Of a stretch of DNA of 64,000 nt, positions 9,925-20,738 are shown piece by piece. Source of the stretch: Psychrobacter sp. AH5 (GTDB lineage Bacteria; Pseudomonadota; Gammaproteobacteria; Pseudomonadales; Moraxellaceae); contig NZ_JAMBMT010000001.1 of NCBI RefSeq assembly GCF_040371085.1, positions 744,001 to 808,000 of the forward strand, read 5' to 3'. Every line of letters begins with the position of its first letter. The stretch's first letter is position 1. The notes below the pieces were generated by a model. That model was given only the letters and a program-made list of their open reading frames with translations. It was not told where the DNA came from and did not search any database. The position numbers and the translations under genes are program-made.

Positions 9925-12351
9925 ATGCGTACGCCTTTATTTATGAGCGCGGCTGGGTTGCCGTTAGTGGTAGCAATGATGAGTGTGTCTGCACAAGCAG
10001 CAGACTTTGTGGCAACTGACATTGAGTTTACAGGATTGCAACGTTTGACCGCTGATAGTCTCTATCCGGTATTACCTATTAGCGTCGGCGACACGGTCAA
10101 CGATGCAAGCTTAGCGGCTAGTATTAAAGCCTTATACGCAACCGATAACTTTGCCAATATTCAAAGCCGCGTTGAGGGCAGTAAGCTTAGCTTTGATGTG
10201 GTTGAGCGTCCTATTATTGCTGAAGTTAATTTTGAGGGCAATCAGCTTATTCCAAAAGAAGGGCTTGAGCAGGGCTTAGATAACGCGGGCTTATCCGTGG
10301 GTGATGTGCTCAAACAAGCGACATTGCAAGGCGTAGCCAATGAGCTGCAGCAGCAATATATCTCTCAAGGCTACTATAATAGTAGTATCGAAGTAGACCA
10401 AACTTTACTCGATGGCAATCGCGTCAAGCTTGATATACGTTTTATTGAAGGTAAGGCGGCCAAAGTTGTCGATATCAATATCATCGGTAATACCCATTTT
10501 AGTGATAAAGAGATCAGAGAGGTCTTTGCGGTAAAACAGACCTCTTGGACTAACCTCATCTCTAAGTCTGATCGTTATGCTAAAGAAAAACTAGCCGCTA
10601 GTTTAGAGAACCTCAAAGCCTTATACCAAAACGATGGTTATGTACGCTTCAGCGTCGATAATGCGGTACTTAATATCAGCGAAGATAAAAAAAGCATTTT
10701 TATTGAAGTAAGCTTAACCGAAGGTGAGCAGTATAAATTCGGTGATATCAGCTTTTTGGGTGAGCCTAAGTTCGATGTCAATGAGCTTAATAAGCTAGTA
10801 ACTTTTGCGCCCAATCAGCAGTATTCGCAAGCTGAGCTTGATGCCACCACTGCTGCGCTAAAAAACCGTTATGGTAATGAGGGCTACTATTTGGCTCAAA
10901 TTCGTCCGGTACCGCGTATCGATGATGAAACTCGAGTGGTTGCTATTGATTATTATATCGATCCGGCAAGACCCATTTATGTGCGCCGTATCAACTTCAA
11001 TGGCAACATCAAAACCCAAGATGAAGTACTGCGCCGTGAGATGCGCCAGTTAGAAGGCTCATTAGCCTCTAATGAAAAAATCCAGCTATCGCGTACGCGT
11101 CTGCTCCGTACTGGGTTTTTTAAAGCGGTCAATGTCGATGTCAGACCTGTACCTAATCAGCCTGATCAGATAGATGTCAATTATACCGTTGAAGAGCAGC
11201 CCTCTGGCAGCTCAACTATCGCTGCTGGTTACTCACAAAGTGGCGGGGTAACTTTTCAGTTAGATCTTACTCAAAATAACTTTATGGGTACAGGTAACCG
11301 AGTCAAGGCGGCACTGGCACGCTCAGAGACCCGTGATTCTTATAGCTTAGGATATACCGACCCTTACTTTACTGAAAACGGAGTTTCGCAGGGCATTAGC
11401 GCTTACTACCGCGAAACCAAATACGATGATCGTAACGTCAGTAATTACGTGACTGACTCTTATGGTGCTACGCTTAATTATAGCTATCCTGTTGATGAGA
11501 CCAAACGCGTTAGTGCAGGCTTAAATATCGATAATACTACCGTACGTGGCGGCCGCTTCCTTGGGGTATCAAACGTCGATCAGATCCTAAAAGACGGTGG
11601 TTCATTCAATCCTATTATAGGAAGTGATGGTCAACCTATTGATGGCGTTTCTACTTTTAAAAATGACTATACCAGTTATAATTTATTAGTGGGCTGGGAT
11701 TATAGTACGCTGGATCGTCCAGTATTCCCGACTAAAGGTATGAGCCATAGTATAGATGCAACCTTCGGCTTTGGTGATAGTAATTATCAAAAAGCTATCT
11801 ATCGCGGTAATGTCTACTATCCTGTCTACAAAGATGTGATAGCCCGCGGTTATACCAAGCTTGGCTATGGTAATGATTTACCTTTTTATGAGAACTTCTA
11901 CGCTGGCGGTTATGGCTCAGTACGCGGTTATGAGTCCTCAAGCCTAGGCCCTAGATCCAAAGCTTATTCTGATGCTCTCCTCGGTCTTGATCGTATCAGG
12001 GATGAAGAGGTTGGCGGTAACGCCTTGGCAAGCTTTGGTGCTGAGCTGATTTTGCCAGTACCGTTTAAAGGTGATTGGGCCGATCAAGTACGTCCGGTAT
12101 TATTTGCCGAAGGCGGGCAAGTATTTGATACTACCGATAGAGAAGACCGTACATTTATCAACCCTAGTACCGGCGCAGATACGAATGTGCCACTTTTGAA
12201 GCAAGATAATGATCTGCGCTTTAGTGCTGGTGCTGGCGTGACTTGGTATACGCCGATTGGACCTATTTCTATTAGCTACGCCGTTCCTTTCAATGATAAA
12301 GAAGGCGATGAGACCGAAAAAGTTCAATTCCAAATCGGTAGTACCTTCTAA
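9925..12351 (+). CDS. bamA: Outer membrane protein assembly factor BamA
   Basis: Central Omp85 component of the BAM complex that inserts beta-barrel proteins into the outer membrane. It has 808 residues. A signal peptide ends near AQAA at residues 23-26, five POTRA domains span about 27-425, and the C-terminal 16-strand barrel includes the conserved FAGG-type loop (YAGGYGSVRGYESSSLGP) and the final aromatic-ended strand VQFQIGSTF. It is 262 bases after rseP and precedes lpxD directly; skp/ompH, which lies between them in many proteobacteria, is missing. Confidence 0.97.
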   Translation: MRTPLFMSAAGLPLVVAMMSVSAQAADFVATDIEFTGLQRLTADSLYPVLPISVGDTVNDASLAASIKALYATDNFANIQSRVEGSKLSFDVVERPIIAEVNFEGNQLIPKEGLEQGLDNAGLSVGDVLKQATLQGVANELQQQYISQGYYNSSIEVDQTLLDGNRVKLDIRFIEGKAAKVVDINIIGNTHFSDKEIREVFAVKQTSWTNLISKSDRYAKEKLAASLENLKALYQNDGYVRFSVDNAVLNISEDKKSIFIEVSLTEGEQYKFGDISFLGEPKFDVNELNKLVTFAPNQQYSQAELDATTAALKNRYGNEGYYLAQIRPVPRIDDETRVVAIDYYIDPARPIYVRRINFNGNIKTQDEVLRREMRQLEGSLASNEKIQLSRTRLLRTGFFKAVNVDVRPVPNQPDQIDVNYTVEEQPSGSSTIAAGYSQSGGVTFQLDLTQNNFMGTGNRVKAALARSETRDSYSLGYTDPYFTENGVSQGISAYYRETKYDDRNVSNYVTDSYGATLNYSYPVDETKRVSAGLNIDNTTVRGGRFLGVSNVDQILKDGGSFNPIIGSDGQPIDGVSTFKNDYTSYNLLVGWDYSTLDRPVFPTKGMSHSIDATFGFGDSNYQKAIYRGNVYYPVYKDVIARGYTKLGYGNDLPFYENFYAGGYGSVRGYESSSLGPRSKAYSDALLGLDRIRDEEVGGNALASFGAELILPVPFKGDWADQVRPVLFAEGGQVFDTTDREDRTFINPSTGADTNVPLLKQDNDLRFSAGAGVTWYTPIGPISISYAVPFNDKEGDETEKVQFQIGSTF

Positions 12352-12483
12352 GATTTTATTTATACAAAAGCCACTATGCAGTAGTGAACCAGTCGCTGTA
12401 TAGCGTGAGTGCGCAACGGGTTATCAGGCTAAGCTTTTGGCTTGATGTCTACTTTTATTATATTTGTAGTAGTGTTACTGACT

Positions 12484-13500
12484 ATGACCACTATTGAGCA
12501 ACTGATTACCAAGATTGAGCAGCGTCAACCGGTATTGAATAAGGCTGAGCTAAGTCCTGAGCAGCTCAGTTTTGGTGTGAGCGGTATCGGTAGTCTCAGT
12601 ACCGCGACTAATACGCAGCTTAGCTTTTTGGCGGATCCCCAATACATCTCTGCTCTTGCTGATAGTCAGGCAGGGGTAGTATTGGTTAGCGAGCATTACG
12701 CTGAGGCTATAAAGACGCCGATGATCGCTTTAGTCGTCGCTACGCCTTATCTAGCTTATGCTAGTAGCACTCAGCTATTTGCTCCTAAGCCAGCTAAAGG
12801 CATCATTCATCCCACAGCAGTGATAGCCGATAGCGCTATTATTGAAGATGGAGTAAGTATTGGTCCTTTTTGCGTGATTGCAGAGCAAGTACGAATAGGG
12901 GCGGATAGTTGTTTAGAGGCGAATGTGGTGATTGAAGCGAATGCTAGTATTGGCAACAGCTGTGTTATCAAATCACAAGTGGTCATTGGTCACGACTGTG
13001 TCATTGGCGATCAGGTAAGAATTCATGCTGGCGCTAGTATAGGTAGCGAGGGCTTTGGCTTTGCTCCTACCAAAGATCCTAGTCAGACGGGCTGGGAGCG
13101 TATTGCTCAGCTGGGTCGAGTGATTATTGGTAATCAGGTACGCATAGGCAGTCAGACTTGTATTGATCGCGGCGCTATCGATGATACTATTATAGGTGAT
13201 CATGTGATTATCGATAATTTAGTGCAGATCGCGCATAATGTGCATATCGGCGATGGTTCAGCGATTGCCTCGCAAACGGGTATTGCTGGTAGTACCACTC
13301 TTGGTAAGCGCTGTATTGTGGGCGGCGCTGTCGGTATCACCGGTCATATTGATATCACCGACGATGTTACCTTATCAGGCATGAGTATGGTGACTAAGTC
13401 AATTAAGATACCAGGATCCTACTCTTCTGGAACCGCAGCTATGCCTACGGCCAAATGGCGACGGGCGGCGGTACGTTTTCGGCAAATGGGTAACGATTAA
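12484..13500 (+). CDS. lpxD: UDP-3-O-(3-hydroxyacyl)glucosamine N-acyltransferase LpxD
   Basis: Third step of lipid A synthesis: N-acylates UDP-3-O-acyl-glucosamine with hydroxyacyl-ACP. An N-terminal uridine-binding domain (about residues 1-100) is followed by a left-handed beta-helix of hexapeptide repeats (IIHPTAVIADSAIIEDG onward) with the catalytic-type His in NLVQIAHNVHIG, and a C-terminal helix. I chose the ATG at 12484 (338 residues, normal length). The open frame extends to TTG/ATG at 12442-12445, but that adds a hydrophobic stretch not expected in this cytoplasmic enzyme. Ribosome sites are weak for both. Confidence 0.94.
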   Translation: MTTIEQLITKIEQRQPVLNKAELSPEQLSFGVSGIGSLSTATNTQLSFLADPQYISALADSQAGVVLVSEHYAEAIKTPMIALVVATPYLAYASSTQLFAPKPAKGIIHPTAVIADSAIIEDGVSIGPFCVIAEQVRIGADSCLEANVVIEANASIGNSCVIKSQVVIGHDCVIGDQVRIHAGASIGSEGFGFAPTKDPSQTGWERIAQLGRVIIGNQVRIGSQTCIDRGAIDDTIIGDHVIIDNLVQIAHNVHIGDGSAIASQTGIAGSTTLGKRCIVGGAVGITGHIDITDDVTLSGMSMVTKSIKIPGSYSSGTAAMPTAKWRRAAVRFRQMGND

Positions 13501-13723
13501 AGCTGCTTATAGTCAAGAGCCTAGTGTGATAAAAGAGGGTTTGTTGAAAAATCTTTTGCTATCAGAGAAAATCTGGTGCTAAAAAGAGTGTGGCATAGAT
13601 CTACTATGCTAATTTTATAGTTGTTGTTATAAATGCTTACCTTATAGCTGCTTTTACAGTTATAGCTTGAGTATATTTTTTTATTTATGTTTTTAATTTG
13701 CTATCACTGCAAGGAAGCCTATT

Positions 13724-14233
13724 ATGAGTGCCACCGATTTTGATAAATTAACCGATGATGATATCAACACTTTAACACAGGGCGGCCTAACTTTACCGCT
13801 TACTTATCATACTCTAAAGCACTATTTGCCGCACCGTTATCCTTTTATGTTAGTGGATAAGATTACCGCTTGTAAGGCTGGCGAATGGATCACTGGTATC
13901 AAAAATGTCACTATTAATGAAGAGTTTTTTAATGGACATTTCCCTGATGAGCCTATTATGCCAGGCGTATTAATGGTCGAGTGTATGGCGCAAGTCTCAG
14001 GGGTACTAGGGTTTATCAGTGCTGGCTTGACCTCCGAAGATGGCTATCTGTATTTGTTTGCAGGAGTGGATAAAGTACGCTTTAAGCGCCAAGTTATCCC
14101 AGGGGATCAGCTAATTATTCGCTCCAAGCTTATCATGCAAAAACAAGGTATTTATAAGTTTGACTGTACCGTTCATGTTGAGCAGCAGCTAGCGGTTAGC
14201 GCCCAGATTATGATTGCTCGCCAAGAACAATAA
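13724..14233 (+). CDS. fabZ: 3-hydroxyacyl-[ACP] dehydratase FabZ
   Basis: Hot-dog-fold dehydratase of the fatty-acid elongation cycle, competing with LpxA for 3-hydroxyacyl-ACP. The core HRYPFMLVDKI and the catalytic His/Glu segment NGHFPDEPIMPGVLMVECMAQ are clear. It has 169 residues, about 20 longer than usual because of an acidic N-terminal leader. The start is supported by AAGGA about 9 bases before the ATG. It lies between lpxD and lpxA as in most Gram-negatives, which links lipid A and phospholipid supply. Confidence 0.97.
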   Translation: MSATDFDKLTDDDINTLTQGGLTLPLTYHTLKHYLPHRYPFMLVDKITACKAGEWITGIKNVTINEEFFNGHFPDEPIMPGVLMVECMAQVSGVLGFISAGLTSEDGYLYLFAGVDKVRFKRQVIPGDQLIIRSKLIMQKQGIYKFDCTVHVEQQLAVSAQIMIARQEQ

Positions 14234-14337
14234 TCTCTATCTGCTTATGAGTTAATATTAAGTAATTTATTACTAAGTAATTTAATAATAGTCATTTTTA
14301 CTAATTCATTGAATTAGATGATACTAAGGCCTGTACT

Positions 14338-15117
14338 ATGAGTCAGATTCACCCTACAGCACTCATCTCACCTACTGCCACTATTGATCCTACAGCGGTC
14401 ATAGGGCCGTATTGCATTGTTGGTGATGAGGTGTCTATCGGCGCTCATACGGTGCTTCATCGTCATGTCGTGGTAGCTAGGCTTACTCGTATAGGTCAGC
14501 ATAATCAGTTTTATCAGTTTGCGAGTATTGGTGAGGATCCTCAAGATCTAAAGTACGCCGGCGAGCGCACTTGGCTTGAGATTGGCGATCATAATACTAT
14601 CCGTGAGGCCTGTAGTTTGCATCGCGGCACAGCACAAGACGCTACAGTCACCAAAATTGGTAATAATAATTTGTTGATGGTTAATACGCATATTGCGCAC
14701 GACTGCACTATTGGCGACCATAATGTCCTGGCTAATAATGTCGGTATCGCCGGGCATGTGAGTATCGGTGATCATACTATCATTGGTGGTAACTCAGGTA
14801 TTCATCAGTTCTGCCGAGTCGATGATTACAGCCTTATAGGCGGCGCTAGTCTTATTCTAAAAGACGTAGCGGCGTTTACTATGGTGTCAGGTAATCCTGC
14901 GGGCGCTCATGGCTTGAATATAGAAGGGATGCGCCGAAAAGACTGGTCGAAACAGACTATTGATGTCCTTCGTCAAGCTTATCGCATTGTTTTTAGATCA
15001 GGTCTAACCACAGCGCAAGCTCTTGATATCTTGCAACAAGAGCTGTTACCTCGAGAGCCTAAAATACAGTTGCTCATCGATTCTTTGCAGCAAAGTAAAC
15101 GCGGAGTTGTTCGCTAA
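14338..15117 (+). CDS. lpxA: UDP-N-acetylglucosamine O-acyltransferase LpxA
   Basis: First step of lipid A synthesis: transfers a 3-hydroxyacyl chain from ACP to the 3-OH of UDP-GlcNAc. It has 259 residues. A left-handed beta-helix of hexapeptide repeats fills residues 3-190, with the catalytic-type His in NTHIAHDCTIGDHN, then a helical C-terminal domain (GMRRKDWSKQTIDVLRQAYR). An AAGG ribosome site precedes the ATG. It ends the cluster: lpxB, often next, is not here, and a strong hairpin terminator follows. Confidence 0.97.
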   Translation: MSQIHPTALISPTATIDPTAVIGPYCIVGDEVSIGAHTVLHRHVVVARLTRIGQHNQFYQFASIGEDPQDLKYAGERTWLEIGDHNTIREACSLHRGTAQDATVTKIGNNNLLMVNTHIAHDCTIGDHNVLANNVGIAGHVSIGDHTIIGGNSGIHQFCRVDDYSLIGGASLILKDVAAFTMVSGNPAGAHGLNIEGMRRKDWSKQTIDVLRQAYRIVFRSGLTTAQALDILQQELLPREPKIQLLIDSLQQSKRGVVR

Positions 15118-15163
15118 GTCATTAAGCCCTTAGGTCTTTATGTACTTAAGTTGACTGATATAT

Positions 15164-15212
15164 GATAAATACAAAAAGCCATAACTATATGTTATGGCTT
15201 TTTGTATTTATC
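15164..15212. terminator. Bidirectional-looking terminator, perfect 22-bp stem after lpxA
   Basis: Bases 15164-15185 are the exact reverse complement of 15191-15212 with a 5-base loop TATAT. The inner arm reads AAAAAGCCATAAC / GTTATGGCTTTTT, so T-runs occur in either direction. It closes the lpx transcript. Confidence 0.85.
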
Positions 15213-15384
15213 ATTGCTTGACTTTTACTGTCGATTAGCAGAAACTTTCAAATCATATGTAGTAATGTTGTAGTAACTTATTTTAACCAATAGCTGACTG
15301 GTAGTCTCTTTGATTATCTTACTCCTGATAGTTGAGGATGTTGGGCGCTTAAAGAGAGTACCAGTGAAATTTTAGGAGTATTAT

Positions 15385-16902
15385 ATGGCAGAGCAAAGGG
15401 AAAATTGGTCCAGTCGTACTGGATTCATAATCGCAGCTGTCGGTTCAGCAGTAGGATTAGGAAATATATGGCGTTTTCCTTATGTTGCTTATGATAATGG
15501 TGGTGGGGCCTTTATGGTGCCTTACCTTATCGCATTAATAACCGCCGGTATTCCTTTATTGTTTTTAGATTATATTATCGGTCATAAATATCGCGCTGCT
15601 GCACCGCGCGCCTACAAAAAAATGGTGCCATCTGCGCAGTTTGTGGGTTGGTGGCAAACGCTTGTCTCTTTTGTAATCGCTATTTACTACGCTGCCGTTA
15701 TCGTTTGGGCGGGTAGTTATATGTTTTTCTCTTTTGGGCAAAAATGGGGTGAAGATACCACTACTTTCTTTGTCAGCGACTTTGTCCAGCATACCGGCGA
15801 TCTTACCTCAGTATTTGTACCGCAAATGTTTACCGGTCTTATTATCGTCTGGGCATTAGCTATGCTGATTATGTTTGGCGGTATCCGTAAAGGTGTTGAG
15901 CTGGCTAATAAAATCTGTATTCCGCTGCTGATAATATTATTTGGTATTATGGTATTCAAAGCGGTTAATCTGCCAGGTGCTGCTATCGGCCTAAATGCTT
16001 TTTTTGAGCCAAACTGGACCAGAATGCAAGATCCTAACGTTTGGTTAGCCGCTTATGGTCATGTGTTTTTCTCACTATCGGTAGGTTTTGGTATTATGGT
16101 GACTTATGCCTCATACCTTAAGAGAAACACTAACTTGACAGGCGCAGGTTTAGTGGTTGGTTTTGCTAACTCCTCATTTGAGCTTATCGCAGGTATTGGT
16201 ATCTTTGCCGCTATTGGTTTTATGGCGATGTCAACCGGTCAAGATGTTGCTGAAGTAGCGAGTGGCGGTGTAGGGCTAGCATTCTTTGTCTTCCCTAAGA
16301 TCATCTCGACTATGGGCGCTAGTGGTGATTTTGTTGGTTTCTTATTCTTTGGCTCGTTGGTCGTTGCTGGTATTAGCTCTTTAATTAGTATCTTAGAGGT
16401 ACCTATCTCAGCCTTTCAAGATAAGTTTGATTGGTCACGCAAAAAAGCGGTTGCCATTATCGGCGGTATTTGTGCGATTATCTCTATCGGCGCGTTCTCT
16501 ACAGGTAGCTCGCTAGTGTTGGTCGATGTTATCGATCATTTCGCCAATAACATCGGTATCGTAGCCGGTGGCCTTATGTCCATCGTTTGGATAACTTGGT
16601 TTAACCGCCATAAGATCCCTGGTTTACTTGAGCACATCAACCGTATCTCTAGTGTCAAACTAGGCGGCGCTTGGATATTTATGTTGACGGTTATTACCCC
16701 AACAGTGCTTACTATCGCTTTGGGCTTAAAGCTTGTTGATTTGGTACAAGAGCCATATGAGGGATATTCGACTACTATTTTATTATTATTCGGTTGGGGC
16801 GTCGTAGTGTTCTTTGGTTTAGGAGCCTTTATACTCAGTCGTATGAAAGGGGTACATGATGCAGAAGACGACAAATCTCGTGTTCTTGATGATGCTCCCT
16901 AA
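15385..16902 (+). CDS. Sodium-dependent transporter of the NSS (SNF) family, probable amino-acid importer
   Basis: Inner-membrane Na+-coupled symporter with 505 residues and about 11-12 membrane helices. The family hallmark in TM1 (GSAVGLGNIWRFPYVAYDNG) is followed by GGGAFMVPYL and a TM6 region with unwound Gly/Ser stretches (FFSLSVGFGIMVTYASYL). AGGAG precedes the ATG. A 44-residue MetS-type protein starts 56 bases downstream, the arrangement of the MetP-MetS methionine/alanine importers first described in Corynebacterium. The substrate is therefore likely methionine, alanine or a related neutral amino acid, but the sequence alone does not prove it. Confidence 0.88.
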   Translation: MAEQRENWSSRTGFIIAAVGSAVGLGNIWRFPYVAYDNGGGAFMVPYLIALITAGIPLLFLDYIIGHKYRAAAPRAYKKMVPSAQFVGWWQTLVSFVIAIYYAAVIVWAGSYMFFSFGQKWGEDTTTFFVSDFVQHTGDLTSVFVPQMFTGLIIVWALAMLIMFGGIRKGVELANKICIPLLIILFGIMVFKAVNLPGAAIGLNAFFEPNWTRMQDPNVWLAAYGHVFFSLSVGFGIMVTYASYLKRNTNLTGAGLVVGFANSSFELIAGIGIFAAIGFMAMSTGQDVAEVASGGVGLAFFVFPKIISTMGASGDFVGFLFFGSLVVAGISSLISILEVPISAFQDKFDWSRKKAVAIIGGICAIISIGAFSTGSSLVLVDVIDHFANNIGIVAGGLMSIVWITWFNRHKIPGLLEHINRISSVKLGGAWIFMLTVITPTVLTIALGLKLVDLVQEPYEGYSTTILLLFGWGVVVFFGLGAFILSRMKGVHDAEDDKSRVLDDAP

Positions 16903-16957
16903 CTAATAGATAGATAAACCACGGATAAATAATTAGATATTCTAATAGGGACGTATT

Positions 16958-17092
16958 ATGACAACTTCAGCCATTATTTTTATGATTATCTCAATGCTGC
17001 TGATATGGGGCGGTTTACTAGCTGCCATCTTGCATTTGAGAAAGCATCCAGACATTCCAATGAGCCAGATACCGGATGACCAAATCTACTAA
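16958..17092 (+). CDS. MetS-type small subunit of NSS transporter
   Basis: A 44-residue protein with one membrane helix (about residues 5-25, SAIIFMIISMLLIWGGLLAA) and a short polar tail HLRKHPDIPMSQIPDD. The hydrophobic helix with GG followed by His/Arg and a Pro-rich tail fits the methionine/alanine import NSS small-subunit family. It starts 56 bases after the transporter gene and is followed by a terminator, so the two form a closed two-gene operon. MetS is needed for transport by its partner in the characterised system; the same role here is inferred. TAGGGA about 6 bases before the ATG may serve as ribosome site. Confidence 0.85.
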   Translation: MTTSAIIFMIISMLLIWGGLLAAILHLRKHPDIPMSQIPDDQIY

Positions 17093-17163
17093 CTGTAGGC
17101 TTTTAGCTAAACAGAGCAAACTTGCTAAGTTAAGCTAAAACGAGCTTAGCTATTGGCTCCATA

Positions 17164-17199
17164 AAAAATGCCAGTCATATAATAGTGACTGGCATTTTT
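17164..17199. terminator. Intrinsic terminator after the NSS operon, facing tgt
   Basis: AAAAATGCCAGTCA (17164-17177) pairs exactly with TGACTGGCATTTTT (17186-17199) around an 8-base loop. It lies between the plus-strand NSS pair and the end of the minus-strand tgt gene and can serve both. Confidence 0.88.
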
Positions 17200-17272
17200 A
17201 TTGAATATTAGTAAAAGTAGTAAAGACAGTAAGCGGCAGTACCTTAGTAGATTAGCTGACAAGCTTCTTAGA

Positions 17273-18427
<1,155 letters not shown>

Positions 18428-18622
18428 TTAATCGCTATCTAAGCTATGAAAATGGCGCTAATTATAGCATTACTGGCGGTTTTTTGTGAGAGGGTTATAG
18501 CTATAAGCAACAGACAAGCTGACACAGCCTTTTATATCCACAGCGCTCTACCTAAATGGCACAGACAATAAGCTTTTAGAATTGCTAGAGTAAGGAGTAT
18601 AAATCAATGAAGGAGACAGACG

Positions 18623-19264
18623 ATGAAAGCTAGTGGTTATTTACTGATAAGCGGTCTGTTAATTTTACCAGGAGCAGCTATGGCTACCGAAGAACCAAAC
18701 TATACTATTTTGAACCAATCGGATGATTTTGAGTTACGTCGCTACGATCCGCAAATTGTCGCTGAGACTTATGTAGCCGGTGATCAAAAACAAGCTAGTA
18801 ATAAAGGCTTTAGGATATTAGCCGATTATATCTTTGGTAATAACACCGCGCCTAGTGGCAAGAGTAGTAAGATTAACATGACCTCTCCTGTAAAAATGCA
18901 GCCGCAAAAGGGGGATAATAAACCATCACAAAAGATTGCTATGACTGCTCCTGTAAACCTGCAAGAGCAGGATGGTAGATGGCGCGTTCGTTTTGTAATG
19001 CCAAGTCAGTACACTATGCAAACTTTACCTAAGCCTAATAACCCCGAGGTTAAAATCAGTGAGGTTCCGGCGCAGACTTATGGAGTGATTCAGTTCTCCG
19101 GCTTGACTGGCGCTGAAAAAGTCGCGTCCAAGACGGCCGCCTTAAAAAAGTGGATGCAAAGCCAGAATTTAAAGCAAGTAGGGCAGCCTGAGCTGGCTCG
19201 TTATAATCCACCTTGGACGCTTCCTTTTATGCGCCGTAATGAGATTATGATTCGTTATCAGTAA
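18623..19264 (+). CDS. Exported SOUL/HBP-family heme-binding-like protein
   Basis: The 213-residue protein has a signal peptide cut near AAMA/TEEP (about residue 21), so it is periplasmic. SOUL-family features: an N-terminal NYTILNQSDDFELRRYDPQIVAETY, a core KINMTSPVKMQ and IAMTAPVNLQ pair of M-T-[SA]-P-V segments, and the C-terminal WTLPFMRRNEIMIRY. The family binds haem or other tetrapyrroles in some members; the bacterial role is not settled. AAGGAGA precedes the ATG. It appears monocistronic, ending in a terminator shared with asd. Confidence 0.85.
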   Translation: MKASGYLLISGLLILPGAAMATEEPNYTILNQSDDFELRRYDPQIVAETYVAGDQKQASNKGFRILADYIFGNNTAPSGKSSKINMTSPVKMQPQKGDNKPSQKIAMTAPVNLQEQDGRWRVRFVMPSQYTMQTLPKPNNPEVKISEVPAQTYGVIQFSGLTGAEKVASKTAALKKWMQSQNLKQVGQPELARYNPPWTLPFMRRNEIMIRYQ

Positions 19265-19285
19265 AAGCTAGTTGTAGCGAGCAAT

Positions 19286-19314
19286 AAAAAGGACAGCAAG
19301 CGCTGTCCTTTTTT
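19286..19314. terminator. Bidirectional terminator between the SOUL gene and asd
   Basis: AAAAAGGACAGC (19286-19297) pairs with GCTGTCCTTTTT (19302-19313), loop AAGC. The convergent genes on both sides each gain a T-run. Confidence 0.88.
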
Positions 19315-19337
19315 ATGATGAATGTTTTTGATTGGGC

Positions 19338-20471
19338 TTAAGCTTTTTGCGCGCGTATGATACCTAGCATCCGGCGTAGTGGCTCAGCGGCGCCCCATAA
19401 TAGCTGATCACCAACGGTAAAGGCTCCTAAATATTCAGGCCCCATATTAAGCTTACGCAGACGCCCGACAGCGACAGTCAAAGTACCCGTGACCGCTACT
19501 GGCGTGAGACGATTCATAGTGGCTTCCTTGTCATCTTCGACCACATCTAACCACTGATTGCCGCTGTTTTTTAGCGCCGCTTCTATCTCCTCAAGTGGAA
19601 TATCTTTTTTGAGCTTGATAGTCAGACCTTGCGCGTGACAACGCATGGCACCGATACGCACACACATACCATCGATAGCAATCTTGTCAGCTTCAGAATG
19701 GCCAAGGATTTTATTGGTTTCAACGCCGCCTTTCCACTCCTCTTTAGATTGCTTATTATCGAGCTGTACGTCGATATAAGGAATCAAGCTACCAGCTAGG
19801 GGCACACCGAAGTACTGCTGAGGAAAGTCCTTTGAGCGCTGCGTATCAGCGATCTTTTTATCGATATCTAAAATAGCGCTAGCAGGATCTGCCAACTCAT
19901 CTTTTACCGCATCACGTAGTACACCCATGCCTTCGATGAGCTCACGCATATTGTTAGCGCCAGAGCCACTAGCGGCTTGATAGGTCATAGCACTGACCCA
20001 TTCCACCCAGCCTCTATTGAACAGCTCGCCGATGGCCATTAGCATTAGTGAGACAGTACAATTACCACCAATAAAATCCTTGATACCATTAGCCAAAGCC
20101 TCATCGATAACCTTACGATTTACCGGATCTAAGATGATAACACTGTCATCTTTCATACGCAGCGTGCTCGCCGCATCGATCCAATAGCCTTGCCAACCAC
20201 TGTCTCGTAGTGGCTGATGCACCTTTTGGGTATAGTCGCCACCTTGGCAGGTAATAATAACATCGCAATCGGCTAAGGCTTGAATATCATGAGCATCTTT
20301 GAGTTTGCTTGGGCCAATACCATCAAAGCTTGGGGCCTCGCCACCGCTATTACTGGTCGAAAAAAATACAGGGGTTATACCTGCAAAGTCTTTTTCAGCC
20401 CTCATGCGCTCTATGAGCACTGAACCGACCATACCGCGCCAACCTACTAGACCTACTGTTAAATGACTCAT
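19338..20471 (-). CDS. asd: Aspartate-semialdehyde dehydrogenase
   Basis: Reduces aspartyl phosphate to aspartate semialdehyde, the branch point to lysine/diaminopimelate, threonine and methionine. From the ATG at 20471 it has 377 residues. The N-terminal [18 protein letters not shown] site, the catalytic Cys in GGNCTVSLM, and [15 protein letters not shown] are characteristic of the Gram-negative type. A GAGGAAGG ribosome site sits just upstream of this ATG; the open frame extends 32 codons further but that part would add an unlikely hydrophobic leader. Confidence 0.96.
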   Translation of the reverse strand: MSHLTVGLVGWRGMVGSVLIERMRAEKDFAGITPVFFSTSNSGGEAPSFDGIGPSKLKDAHDIQALADCDVIITCQGGDYTQKVHQPLRDSGWQGYWIDAASTLRMKDDSVIILDPVNRKVIDEALANGIKDFIGGNCTVSLMLMAIGELFNRGWVEWVSAMTYQAASGSGANNMRELIEGMGVLRDAVKDELADPASAILDIDKKIADTQRSKDFPQQYFGVPLAGSLIPYIDVQLDNKQSKEEWKGGVETNKILGHSEADKIAIDGMCVRIGAMRCHAQGLTIKLKKDIPLEEIEAALKNSGNQWLDVVEDDKEATMNRLTPVAVTGTLTVAVGRLRKLNMGPEYLGAFTVGDQLLWGAAEPLRRMLGIIRAQKA

Positions 20472-20738
20472 GAAACGCCTTCCTCTGTTACAATGGTTTG
20501 TTACGATGCCAACCAATAACAATGCCGTGAATAAAGCAAAAAAGCAAGATTTTTTCAATAAAATCACTGATTTTTATGCTCTCCTAACCATATATTAGTC
20601 AGTAACGTATTTTAATATCTCTTAGCTTAATGGAATGATAAAGTAAGGCATCTTAAATCAGATTTTATCACTGGCTACTAGTTATTGACTTGCTAGTTAT
20701 CGACTTAACAGTTGCTAGCTTAGTGCTCACTTTAATCA

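Noticed and set aside
12442..12483. Hydrophobic N-terminal extension of LpxD
   Set aside because: LpxD is cytoplasmic and normally starts near MTTIEQL; the extension adds a membrane-like stretch and has no better ribosome site.
20472..20567. 32-codon N-terminal extension of asd
   Set aside because: The GAGGAAGG site and family alignment put the start at 20471; the extension would add an implausible hydrophobic leader.
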